A stretch of DNA of 64,000 nt from Sabethes cyaneus (lineage: Eukaryota > Arthropoda > Insecta > Diptera > Culicidae): the NCBI RefSeq assembly GCF_943734655.1, contig NC_071354.1:231440397-231504396 (forward strand). The letters are read 5' to 3'. Positions 20,791 to 32,284 of the stretch are shown piece by piece. The notes under the pieces are model-generated. The model was given only the letters and a program-made list of their open reading frames with translations, had not been told where the DNA came from and did no database searches. The position numbers were made by a program, and so were the translations under genes. Every line of letters starts with the position of its first letter. Within the stretch, counting starts at the first letter, position 1.

Positions 20791-22164
20791 ATAGTCAACG
20801 AACTAAAATATTAGGTAATAACTAATTTTGCATTGTGTGTCATAAAAAAGCTGATATTTTAAATAATTTGTGTTAGATAGGACGGGAATAGGCAATTACG
20901 ACGAAGCAGCAACATCCCCTATTACGGGTTGATATGATGAAGCCAAGAGATGGCAATTGAACCCAAGGTTAGTCAAGAGAGGTTTTCTGATGTTCAAATT
21001 TGTTTTTCACCCCCGCTGGGTTACCCTTGACGATCACCGAAATTTTCAAAGCGGCAACTATTGAATGTATAAACAATGTCGATGGTTGCTAACCAATCGT
21101 TCCGCGCACTTCTGTTCTACAAACTGTGAAAACTAGATCACCTATTTTAACTCACCTTGATTGAACCGTTAGCTATAACAGCTGAGTAATTATCGTTGAA
21201 AGGTTGAAACGGGGTAACTACTGACAAGAGGTCTTCAAATATTGGAAGTTTTGTGCTTGATTGGTTTAAAAATGAGAATTACACTTTTACTACCTGGAAA
21301 CAGTGAGCCCCTCGTTCACCTAGGGGCTGCATATTTTCAAAATCAAGTTGAATTTTTAGCAAGCCTTAGAATGAAACAAACATGAAACGACTAACAAATG
21401 GAATGGTGCTGTAAAGAATCAGAACAGGGTTTTCAAACGGAGTATAATTTTTTTTGGTGGCCATCTTGAATTTGGTAGCCATGATGGATTTTATAAAAAG
21501 AGCTCCTTTTTTGCCATGAGCCCCTCAACCGATTTTCATTATAAGACCACTGCTGGAACCAATTATCTGTAGCAAGGTTCATAATTTTCACATAATTATT
21601 GTGATGTTTCTAAAATTTCCTATGACATAAACTACAAACGACACGGTTTTGTATAGAGGAAGGATAGGGTTTTCAAATGAAGTGAAAATAAATTGGCGAC
21701 CATCTTGAATTTGGCCGCCTTGTTGGATTTTATCATCTTCTTGTTAACTTTAATTCTCTAAACTGTTAGTCACTGAAAGTCACTATAATTAACCTAAGCT
21801 TCTGCTTGTTTGCATTGAAAATAGAGGCACTGGAACTAATTTTAATCAGCCCGAACGCATTTTAATCACCAAGGTGCTCTCTTAAGCGGTCTTGAAATTT
21901 TACTGAATTGAGCTTGCCGACGTTTACCGTACGCAAACATCGACGTGCGATTTGTTGTTGCTGTTGTTAGATTTTACATTGCTTTTACACGTTTGTTTCT
22001 GTTTTCCCCCAGTTATACCCCGGTAAAAAAACATACGTTTGAGTGAAAAACGATAAGCTTTTGTAGCCTTTTGCACTGGGCTTAGCAAGCTCTATTGCCC
22101 CAAAATATTACTGTTATAAGCTTGTGACCATGCCGTCAAAGGACGCAAGCACTTACATGTCTAC
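20791..22164. other. Spacer with an internal duplication
   Basis: 21420-21500 and 21655-21740 share AGGGTTTTCAAA, CCATCTTGAATTTGG and TTGGATTTTAT, indicating a roughly 240-bp tandem duplication. No coding features. Element class unknown. Confidence 0.5.
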
Positions 22165-22166
22165 TA

Positions 22167-23139
22167 GAGTACGGGAGGGTATTTCCAGCCCATTAAGCGG
22201 TAGCCTGAACAATATTCAGGAATTACGTTGAAACTATATTTATTCGAGACAAGATTTTTATACCAGTTGATAGAATATTATTTACTGAATATCGACGTGT
22301 ATTTTGGTTTTAATGAAACGCTACTGAATTTGAGTTATAATCGCCAAAAATTATGAAGTCGCAGCGGCTAAATTGAGCCCATCTTCTATAGTGGTGTCTG
22401 TGTTTTTTAAATCCGACCGGCCGAAATAGCCTGCATAGGGATTAGATGCTTTGCAAAAACAGATCAAAAGAGACCGATGGATAACGTGTCGGTATTGCCA
22501 TTCCGGGCTTATTGAAGATAATTAGTTTTGCAGTGACAACAGCTTGCTGCTGGCGCTAGTGTATCATTGAATCGTGCATATACATTAGCGCCAGAAGCAA
22601 GTGGTAGTCACTTACATACTAGCCATGTCAACACGATAGAAGCTTTTCAGGCGTTTCAGGCCTCACATATCGGCAGTAGTGTAAATAACGCACCATATGC
22701 TGGAATTAAAAACAAAATTCTGCTAATGGCTAGTGAATGAAAATTGATTTATATTTTCATATCAGAGGAGAATTTTTGTGTTCTTCCGTGATAAAAAGAA
22801 GTAGAATTGTTCTGTGCTGTTTAGTTTCTAGAATAAGTAAACGTGATCATAATTGTGTGTTTTCCAAACCATCATCGCGGATACGCGTAAGCGATTGCTG
22901 CTGATTTTTTCACCCTGGTTACGTGCTAATGGAAAAACAATGGTTTTGATGTTTATTGAATAAAATTTAGCAAATTACTTACATTTTTATGAAAATAGTT
23001 ATAACACATTAAAGCCTATGAGTGCTACATTCGTGTCAGTATTGTTATATAGCGGCAAAGTTTTTATTTGGGAAAGTGTAGCCAAAAAAGGTAATCTATG
23101 CCGAAATTAGTAGCGTGCTGGGAATACTCTCCCGTACCC
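22167..23139. mobile_element. TA-flanked MITE with GAGTACGGGAGGGTATTTCC ends
   Basis: The left end GAGTACGGGAGGGTATTTCC and the right end GGAATACTCTCCCGTACCC are inverted, each flanked by TA (22165-22166 and 23140-23141). An internal imperfect hairpin (22533-22611) has arms of about 35 nt around GCTGGCGCTAGTGTATC. No transposase frame. Confidence 0.75.
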
Positions 23140-23141
23140 TA

Positions 23142-25403
23142 CAATAGGAAATGTTAAAAGTGAGTGCTTGACTTTTAGAAATGCTGTAATCAGTGCTCAA
23201 AGTATCGAGCTGGAGGTCCTTTTCAGTAGCAATGTGCCGATTCGCTGCAACAGCTGCAAAACCGCAAGTTTTTTGAAAACAATTTTTAACTCATATTTCT
23301 TGTCGAAGACACAGGAAATTGTGTTTGTATGAATGACATCAACAGACATCAACAGTCATACCTAATACTCACTGTTCACATCTACGCTGTAGCAGCAATT
23401 TCAAAATTGGGTTTGGTTCGTTAAAGTGGAGTTTTTTTTTTAACGAGAGGAGGGGTAGGCCATTTGAAAAATACTTGCTTATCCGATGGATACTCCTGTT
23501 GTTAAATAAATATTTGGGAATGATGATAGATGGTGCTAGTGTTTAGAAGAAATGTGCGTGGCGATATTTCTTAAGAAATTTTCTACACACAGTTATGCCT
23601 GTCTGTCTGTCTGTCTGTGTTACATCTATGTTTAAGTGTTTCAAAATAATATTCTCATCAAAAGATTCTGAAAATATGAACAAAATGTTGCATTTAAAGC
23701 TCATTTATGTTCAACTGATTAAAATAGGCGACCTCTGATTAATCCATTCATTATCCTATATATAGCCTCCCAGTTGTCCTCGAGGTATGACGCTGGCCTA
23801 GTATGCCAATAGGATCGTATCGTAGTAACTGGCCCTGCAATTGGGTCCTAAAGTCCTATCTCATTTTTAGTCAGTATCGATGAAGTTAGGGCTAAAAACA
23901 CATATTTCGATAATAAATTTTATATTTTTGGCTTATTTTCGTCAAAAAACGTTTTTTTTTGTTTTCTTAAATTTTAAACAAAAATAAATTTTCTAGGCAA
24001 CCTTATATAGGGCAACCAACTATCAATAGTGCGCTGCGTGGGCGTGCCAAGACAACACGCATTATAAAAAGAAACCATAGTTTATTGTGGAGTTTCCACC
24101 TATTTAGAGTCCCACGCGAAAATTATTAGCGTGGTTATTTTCTGCGTTTACCACGCATGTTTGCAATTTAGCAATTTGAACTGTCAGTTTTTCGTTTTTG
24201 CCTCCCCACTGCACCCCTCCTTGCTTGATAAGCATATTTTCAATGTATTTGGTAAGTACATGATAATTATTATTAAAAAAAGAATTTGCGTAGGACTCGA
24301 TAAATTGCTGCCAGGTGCAATACCTCTAACTGTCATGAAAACCGTTTTGTTTACGTCTTGTGTTTATTACATTTAAATTGCAAGCGTCCATCATAAATCC
24401 TTTTCAAAACCAATAAAACAATTTCTGTAGAATTTCTGGATATAAACTCTAGCATTTATTCTTTTGGCACCAGCTACAACACACTTCCTTATATCAATGT
24501 TGTCCACATTTTCATCAACCTGTCGCTAGTTGTGGAACTTTCCATTAACTACTAGTATCAGTTGGTGAGGGTGATGAAAATTTCTCGTTATTTCTTTTGA
24601 TAATAAGTGTCGAGGAGTAAGCAGCAGCAGCAGAAGATAACCACCAGTTGCCGGAACAACTAGCAGCAGTGGATACAAACCAGCACCGGAAGCAACCAAC
24701 TGCAGTGGAGACAAATCGGTTGCAGCGGCAGCGGAATACAATCGGTGACGTGAAGCTAGAAATAGATGGGGAGTAAGGAAAGCGAGCCGCTCTGGTCCAT
24801 TGATCGCTGCATTAGGCGTAAAACCCCGCGATTGCTAGCCAAAAGCAGCCAACTGGCAGTTTCGTGAAGCCATTACCGTCAGATCGTGACAAATAAGCAG
24901 CAAAGTTCACTTTTTCACGAGCAAAACTAACCGAGACAAGCTAAACTGTCAAAATGATCAGCTGTTTCACTGCTGTCAAAGTTAATGTCAAACCAGGGTT
25001 GCCAGTGGAAAAATAGTTATTCTTGTTGCCAGAAACATATTCTTTCCTTAATGTCAAAATAGATCTGTAATGTCATGGTAGAAATTGTAGGTTTTTTTTG
25101 TTTTCTAATTTTTGATTGTACGGTGTGTTTTAAAAAGCAAAAGCTGTGCACTCGTAGTCACAACGTGGAGCTTTATCGTTCTTTAGAAAAAAAATCTTAT
25201 TTTTATTAATTTTAGGACTCAATTGTCCTGCACTCAGTGCACCTATTTTGATTATTTAACTGCAACACCTCTGCCATGAAAAATTCGAAAATGTTATGTA
25301 TGGGGCATTTATAGAGTTAATTATTGTACATAAGATGCATCAACCACCAACCACCATGTCCGCATGTTCGCGATGGTTGCGGCGGTCCACAAAATTTCCC
25401 GTA
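23142..25403. other. Spacer with simple repeats
   Basis: Contains (CTGT)n at 23599-23617 and a CAG-rich stretch (24625-24735) that yields low-complexity frames on both strands. TGTCAAA motifs near 24950-25000 resemble MITE debris. No gene recognised. Confidence 0.45.
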
Positions 25404-25697
25404 ATGGAGCTCTGCTCCAATAGATCATTTTGCGATGACGTCATTTTTCCGTCAAATGACACCACTTGGTGGTTTGTTTACATGTTTTTTGTCACATCCA
25501 GCAGTTTCGATTTGAAATTTCGTGAAGGATTACTGCATAAGTTTTTGTAAAATGCATGTACGGCACTTTCTCTTAAATAAAAACTATAAATTTTTATCAT
25601 TATCTGTCGGACAAAGATAGAAAACTCAATTCAAAATTTAACACCATGTAAACAAACCAGCAAGTGCTGTCAAAAAAGTGTGGTTAGGAGCTCCCGT
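25404..25697. mobile_element. Imperfect inverted-repeat element related to 15133-15290
   Basis: GGTGGTTTGTTTACATG on the left and CATGTAAACAAACCAGCAAG on the right are inverted, with GGAGCTC near both outer ends. The right half, reverse-complemented, matches 15133-15290. The ends are imperfect and the left boundary is approximate. Confidence 0.55.
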
Positions 25698-25710
25698 GTA
25701 ATGATCTATA

Positions 25711-25962
25711 GACCAAATCACCATACCGTCAATTAACAGATACTGGCGCCCTTGTTTACATTTTGGAAAATTTTCCTTTTCGTTTATGGCGAATGTAGCG
25801 TGTGTTTTAACATTTTACAGGCATGATGGCTTTTTGAATTTAGTCCAAATGCAATTTAAACAACAGCTTGGCGTTTAAACAGCTGAAACTTTTTTGGACT
25901 CTGCGGTCTGTTTGTAAACAAGGGCGCCAGTATCTGCCAGACGACGTCACCTTGATTTGGTC
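25711..25962. mobile_element. TA-flanked MITE (GACCAAATCA ends)
   Basis: The left end GACCAAATCA, continuing to GATACTGGCGCCCTTGTTTA, is inverted at the right end, giving about 50-bp TIRs. TA flanks both sides (25709-25710 and 25963-25964). The 252-bp element has no coding capacity. TA duplication suggests Tc1/mariner-type mobilisation. Confidence 0.85.
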
Positions 25963-26039
25963 TATTATTAACCACTTGCACAACGCAGAATCCACCGAAA
26001 AGCGCCGGTCGTGACTCAGTCGCCAGTCGAGTGCGGCCG

Positions 26040-26890
26040 CAAAAACCCTCTGATGTAGGGAAGCAGGCTAGCCAACAAAGTGTTCACACCACTGGCCGCC
26101 GTCCGCCTCACCAAATCTCTCACCAAACTCAACGCAGAGTTTTGCAAAGCCAAAAGGAAGTCCAGAGTCAAGTTTTGCGAAAGCATCCAGACTCTGTCTG
26201 AAGCCGCGCAACTTCAAAAAGCGTTAGCCAAGGGCCATAATATTGGCCTAGGGCAATTGAAAAAAAAGGATGGAAGTCTTACTGTTATTACTAGGGAAAC
26301 GTTGAAGATATTCTTATGAACACGCATTTCCCTGGTTCGACCGTGACTACTGGAAGCGAAGTCGCATTGTGTCATACTACTTGGTTCTACTTGCAGGCCG
26401 ATTGTTTACAGAGGCTTCAATCAATGGGGCACTCAGCTCCTTGGAACCAATGAGATCTCCAGGTCCAGATGGAATACAACCCATCTTACAAAAAGCGGAC
26501 GAGATTATAATATCCGAGCTCATCAGCCTCTTTCGTGTCAGTTTTACGTTGGGACATGTCCCGGCAAGCTGGCGGAAAGTCAGGGTGGTGTTCATACCTA
26601 AGGCAGGCAAAAAAGATAAAACCATGCCAAAAGCTTTCAGACCATTCAGTCTGACATCAACGCTTCTCAAGCTGATGGAGAAAATCACGGATAATCACAT
26701 CCGTAATGAGTTCTTAAAGAACTCTCCTCTGCATGACAATCAACATGCTTATCAACGCGGTTTAATCTACGGAAACCGCACTTTATTTCCTAGTGAAACC
26801 GAATAAAAAGTCGCTCCAATACCAAGAGTTGGCACTCTGTGCTTTTCTTGATATTGAAAGCGCTTTCGACAACATGTCCCGGGTAAAGAG
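26040..26890 (+). mobile_element. LOA/R1-group reverse transcriptase fragment
   Basis: The plus strand encodes the region before the RT (KKKDGSLTVITRETLKIFL, stop, THFPGST) and then the RT start: EPMRSPGPDGIQPILQKADE, PASWRKVRVVFIPKAGKKDK, AFRPFSLTSTLLKLMEKITD and LHDNQHAYQRG. A +1 shift at 26805 resumes as KKSLQYQELALCAFLDIESA FDNM, the first catalytic Asp motif. The sequence then breaks off, so the palm with [YF]ADD is missing. The motif set matches LOA/R1-type elements such as mosquito Lian; the clade call is from memory of motifs. Confidence 0.8.
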
Positions 26891-26899
26891 AAAAACCTG

Positions 26900-28791
26900 A
26901 TTTAATCCACCTAGTGGTGAAAGGAACCTTTGTTATACGATCTTACTTGCTATTTAAGATAGAAATCGACACGTTTGGCTTACATGAAATTTTTGGAAAT
27001 TGAATAAGTTTACAAAATTTGAACCAAATAGAAGCACTTATAAATTTTGATAGTTCCTTTTCTCATGAAATTGCTGAGAAAGTTGTTACTAATGAGGGTA
27101 AGTCCAAGTAAAAGTAAGTTGTAAGATGAAATATTATTCTTTAACATATGCATTGCGTAGTAAAGGTCTAGTTTATAATTTTTTGAACTATGCATAATTT
27201 CCTGTAATGCCATTCTATTTGGTTCACAACAATAAAGTTTTCTTGAATAAATTTCATCAGTTTTTATTAACTTTCGGTTACTCACGCTGTTGTATTTTGT
27301 ACAACATGTGTAGGTTTTGGAATGCCATATTGTTATAAAGTTACAAATCGTATATTACGTATATACTAACGTATATTCTTCAGTAAACTTGTTATGAGCA
27401 AAATGTCAGAATTATTCAATGCATTAATACTTTAAATTGTTAGGAAACAAGATTAGCATAAACCGACATCACAGAAACGAAGCAAGTAGCATGTGAGGTG
27501 CACCGCAATTGACCCCAACTGGAATTTTCTCTGGTTTCTTCATATGGAAAAATGGTGTCTGTATGCAGCAAAACTACCAGCAAATGTAAAATGTTTAAGA
27601 TGTATCCGTCTGTTGGTAATCAAGTAATTCGGGGTCAAAATCAGGTTATTTTTTACAATTAAAGTTCTACAGTTCCTAAACAAGCAAACATAGAGGTATA
27701 CTAAATTCAGCAAAGTTGTGTATTTTTATTAGTACAACTTTGTAATACATGAAAAAGTCATACAACAATTACAAGAAGAGTTAGAATAGAAAAACTGATT
27801 TTTCAAATTCATATACTATAAATAAGATTTTTCTACTTTCACTGAAGAGATAGAAGGTTACTGTTTTCAGCAAAATTTCTTGTAATAATATGCTCTAAAA
27901 GTTTGCAGAACACATCAATGTGTTGTATTGAAACTGAAGGAAAATAATTTTTTTATTTCACTTTTAGGGGGATTAATCAAAATTCAAATTCTACCAGACG
28001 ATGGAGCTTTCAATTTTAAGAAACTCTTCCAAAGGTTCGATAAACTTAAAAACAAGTTTTCCTAGTCAAAACTCTAGTGCGCACGTTTTCTTTGGTTTTG
28101 GGCTATTGTGCGCGCAAGTGTTGGTTTTGGGCTATTGTGCGCGCAAGTTGGCGCGAGTGTTCGAGGGTTAATATCTTTTGACCGGTAAAACCAATTCTTA
28201 TGTAATTTTGCATATATATTCGTAGTGTGAAAACCTCTCGTTTGATATTAAAATAATTGAAATTAGGTAAATTATCTTGGTTAAAATCATTATAAATTAT
28301 TGTTAATTTTGGTGTGGTGTATTCGATTGCTCATAACTTTCAAATTAAACGTCCAATTAGAAAACCATTCAATAGTGATCTATCCGGCTATATTAACTGC
28401 CAGACGAAACTAATAGCGTGTAAATCGGTTTGGACATCTCTGAGAAACAGGCGTTCATTTGTACCTAGTCAAAACAAGTTTTTTAAGGCTAACTTTTAAA
28501 CTGCTTGTCCGTTTTCAATAAAACTTAGCAAAATGTTTAGTAATAGTAAGAGCTTTCGTTTGGTACTAATATCGTTAAAATTGGTTGCGTGGTTCCGGAG
28601 AAAACCGTATCACGTAGTTTTTACATTTTTGCTTATAACTTTCAAACGAAAAGTCAGACCACGAAACCATTTAATAGTGATATACTAGGCAATAATAGCT
28701 TTCAAACAAAAGTAATAGCGGTCGAATCGGTGCAGCCATCTCCGAGTAACAGGCGATAGAAAAATCGGAACGAACACACATACACACATAC

Positions 28792-28822
<31 letters not shown>

Positions 28823-28950
28823 GACATTGCTCAGTTCGTCGAACCCTATCGATTGGTACATGTGACTCGGCCCTCCGGGCCTTGGATCAATTTCGTGTTT
28901 TTCGACCAATTTCTAAACCTTTGTTATATAGTATAACAAAGGTAAAAAGC
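26900..28950. repeat. Repeat-derived region with internal duplications and a palindrome
   Basis: 28090-28145 contains a tandem duplication of TTGGTTTTGGGCTATTGTGC plus GCGCAAG. 28330-28460 and 28637-28755 are diverged copies sharing ATAACTTTCAAA, AAACCATT.AATAGTGAT and CTCCGAGTAACAGGCG-like phrases. A (CACATA)n/(CA)n microsatellite spans 28772-28822, and CCTTTGTTATATA pairs with GTATAACAAAGG at 28918-28942. AACCTTTGTTATAC also occurs at 26931, so the two sites may be ends of one element. No protein-coding gene recognised. Confidence 0.6.
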
Positions 28951-29039
28951 CGTAGGTAAGGTAAGAGAGCAACACTTCTTAAGTTTGTATACCGTTCCTC
29001 TTTTCCCAACCTAGCAATAATGGAAGCCAATTGAGCTTG

Positions 29040-29335
29040 GATTGATCCACGTATGACGTATCCCTGGCCGATCGGTTTCGCCTAGCCTACTAAATTTGAC
29101 TTCCACTTGCATTGTGCAACTTGTTGACACTAGAGGCCGGATGCGCACTTATCTATGCTGATAATCTTAAATTGTTTCTCATCGTTCGCTCTAGCGGTAA
29201 CTGTCATCAGCGTCACCTAGATTCTAAGAAACACGTCCAGGGATAATTTATCCGCGTGGCCCTCTAGGGGTTCCGCTTTATCGGGAATGTTGTATTTTAC
29301 TTGGTTTCAACACACTGGAACGGTGCTGGAAAATT
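29040..29335 (+). mobile_element. Degenerate RT remnant
   Basis: In pieces, the plus strand reads as the end of an RT palm: GRMRTYLC, ADNLKLFLIVRSSGNCHQRH and LDS, corresponding to a jockey-type YADDLKLF block with the second Asp changed to Asn. Stops and shifts interrupt it. Only this short part is recognisable. Confidence 0.5.
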
Positions 29336-29468
29336 CAGCAACCAACGCTTGTGACAAAAATTCTGTACAATGGCATTGAATCACTGTCGTCGTTTTAGAA
29401 AGTAAATTACCGTGCATTACAGAAATCAATTCATCTTGATCATCACTGTTATCGTCTCGTTTAAATTA

Positions 29469-30490
29469 ACGGGTGGCAACTAAAATTTTGGAATTATCTC
29501 GCGGCCCCTATACTCAACAACAAACAAGCTCAGAGAGAAATGAGAGCATGTATGTGTCAATTTTTTGTCAATATTTTTTGTTTTGTTTATGGCTCACCCA
29601 GTTTAGTTTAAAATGGCGTCGAAACAAGAGGCATGTCGGGAGCACGTTGTACATTTCTACAAACTGACACAGAAATCTCGGCAAAAAGCATACGGTACAA
29701 CATTTAAAAAGCGAATATGTTGCGGCTTCGACTGTTTTCCACATCCTAAGATGACCAATAATTACTAGCAAGCAAGGTAGTGGAAGACCAGCCAAAATTA
29801 TAGACGCAGAAGCACACCGTTCTCTTTCTCGTGCCTTCAACAACAAGCCTTCTGGTTTGGCTATCAATAAGATGTGCACCAGATAAATGTTTTTTTTGTT
29901 TTGTTTTTTGTTTAGATTATAGTCACTTTAACCAGCTTTGGGTCATTCATGACTTCTGCGGGGTTGGGATTTGAACTCGGATCTTCGGCGTGAGAGGCGT
30001 GAATGCTAACCACTAAGCCGAGACTGACCTCTCCGACGAATTTTTGAAGAAAATATCATACAGATGGACAATACGTGTTTTGGCCGGATAGAGCATCATC
30101 GCATAAGGCCAAAAAACACAATCGTTCCTGAATACCCATTCGATCCCATTTATACCCAAAAACCACGACCCGACAAATCTGTCTCAGTGCGCCCAATCGA
30201 AGATTTCTTCAGGATTTTGAGTTCCTGGGGTACAAAAATAATTAAAGAGCCACGAATTGCAAACAGTTGATTGATAGACTCAAGAGCTGCATTCGCAAAG
30301 TTGACCTGACGGCCGTTTTCATCAAACGGAAGCTTCGCTGAACAGCCGATTACAGACCGGTTTCAAATGCACACTAATTTTTTCTCAACAATGGATAATG
30401 TATGTTTAATTTCGGCAAATCAGATCTTCTTCATTTTTCTTCGTCTTTTTTTGACAGGAAAAAAGTTCCAAAATTTTAGTTGCCACCCGT
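29469..30490 (+). mobile_element. ITmD37E-type mariner, inactive, with a SINE insertion
   Basis: The termini ACGGGTGGCAACTAAAATTT and its complement are flanked by TA (29467-29468 and 30491-30492). From 29613 the plus strand encodes MASKQEACREHVVHFYKLTQ and, after a break, a transposase N-terminus; 30064-30270 encodes the C-terminal half (DNTCFGRIEHHRIRPK ... VRPIEDFFRILSSWGTKI), followed by LIDRLKSCIRKVDLTAV. These match the mosquito ITmD37E transposase as I know it. The central catalytic part is missing, replaced by the tRNA-like insert at 29885-30045, and stops are present. Non-functional. Confidence 0.85.
29885..30045 (-). mobile_element. tRNA-derived SINE (Feilai-like)
   Basis: On the minus strand, CTCGGCTTAGTGGTTAGCAT gives an A-box-like segment and GAGTTCAAATCCC a B box of tRNA genes, about 45 nt apart. 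The 3' side ends in an A-rich tail, (AAAAC)n-like, at 29885-29910. Feilai is a tRNA-derived SINE known in Aedes; membership is inferred. It lies inside the mariner remnant. Confidence 0.6.
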
Positions 30491-30492
30491 TA

Positions 30493-32260
30493 GGATTAAA
30501 GGGGCATTTAGATAAATCATAACTGATTTCAATTTCGGCACAGTTCAAGCAATCGGCAGCATTATTTAACGCTTACTCAAAAGGTTCAGTTACAGACAAA
30601 AGTCTTTGAAAAAGAATCTCGCAAAAAACATCGTAACGCATTTCTTGAACCCTAGCACCATCTACTTCCAAACTAATAACTCCCAAATAATGACTTACAA
30701 TAGGAGTATCCCTTGGACAAGCAAGCATTTTATAAGTGGTATTCCTCTCTTTTCGTCGAAAAGTGACACTTTGACAAACACAGAAGAATGTCCAACCAAC
30801 ACTAAATTTGAAATGACTTTTAGGGCGCTTGTGGTTTGTCTGTGGTTCAGTTCTTAAAGTTAAACAAATCTAGTAACTAACCAATGTATGTAAAAAATCG
30901 AGATCACTGGCACCTAATGACAGTTATCATAGCGCAGCAAAAGCAAACAGCAAGATTTACTTTTAAGCCTGTCGTACATTAGGTCACTAAATAATCTTAG
31001 TGTACATTTTAGGCAATTATTTACTTAAACAGAGGCAATTAGAAGCTCAAATAGTCAAAACCAACCTCTATGTGCGGCCTAATCCAGAGGTAGCACGATG
31101 AGTTGTTCGCAGCGTTGACAGCTTAGAACTCACTACACTTATGTGTTAACTTCACTGAGGCTATACAGCTTTACAAACAGTACGTGAATTTTAAATTTTA
31201 ATTTATCTCAAGGTTTATTTTGTTGGACATATAAAATATGTAATTGATGTATCACCGAGCCGACGATCCGAATCGTCTTTTCCGCCTGGCGCTAAAACGA
31301 GTACTAAATACTGGTTGCTGCTGGTGAACCTGCTGCTGTTAACATACCAGCGAACGTTCCACTGCACTAGCAGTGCAATCGTATGACCAGTAAGCCTAAA
31401 CGAGCGGACTGGTTTGAGAAGAGTCAAGGCACAAGTTGTATTGGACCGTAAACGCGAAACAAAATCCGGAGGCAAAGAAATCTTAAAGGAAGTTTTGCGA
31501 AAATTGGCTGACGATATTCGTTTGTGTCGTTGTGGAGGATAAAACATACCGCAATGCCAATTGGTTTACAATGAGATTGCAGTTTATTTTCTAAAAACAT
31601 TACAAATGATAAAAACTAGTTAAGTCTATAAATTAGCTGGAAAAAAGAAAGTTACACTATACAGGTCCAACGAGTTCATTACGCGTGCGCACATTCTGTT
31701 TAAGTCATTTTCCTTTGACGGTTCTTTCTACGAATAACGACAGGTACTTTTCGATTTATCGACTCGTCATCCCTAACTACGATAAACAAGTTTATGCGAA
31801 GTTATGTTGTTTAGCAAATACCTCATGCGACATTTAGCAGATGATAAAATTGAAGTTCTATTAAAATATTTCTCTTAGTGAATTATTGGTTTGCTGTTGA
31901 AACTTCAGATCATAGAATAATTGGAAGGGAATTGGATAAGTAATTGTTATAATCAGATGCTCTATCTTGAATTCTGATGATGCTGATTGGAAATCTATAA
32001 TCGTGGGGAAACATTCCCCTTCTTAAATTGTCACTAAAAGTATGATTCACAGATTCATTTTGAGTAGTAACCGAATTACTTATTTACAGATTTTGTTAAG
32101 TCGAATTTTAGTCAACCAAGTTACCCCAAAGTGACTCAACTGGCAATATAAACCGTTGAACGAAATTTGCTTGATTAAACTTTTGCACGACTTGCATGAA
32201 ACCTTCCACACAAGTCCCGGTTCGAAACTCTGCTAGCCGATGCATGGATTCGAGCAGCTT
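30493..32260. other. Spacer
   Basis: No exon or element end supported. A mixed-composition stretch at 31200-31550 has open frames on both strands, but none resembles a known domain. Confidence 0.4.
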
Positions 32261-32284
32261 TTTACCACCCCCTAGTCGGGTCTG

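Noticed and set aside
24526..24741. Minus-strand Leu/Pro/Val-rich frame resembling a membrane protein
   Set aside because: It is the complement of a CAG-rich low-complexity stretch.
28685..28909. Minus-strand frame with a VCVCVYVCMYVCMC run
   Set aside because: Translation of the (CACATA)n microsatellite.
31215..31547. 110-codon minus-strand frame, briefly considered as a histone-like or other coding remnant
   Set aside because: Neither strand aligns by eye with any histone or other family; no promoter or splice signals.
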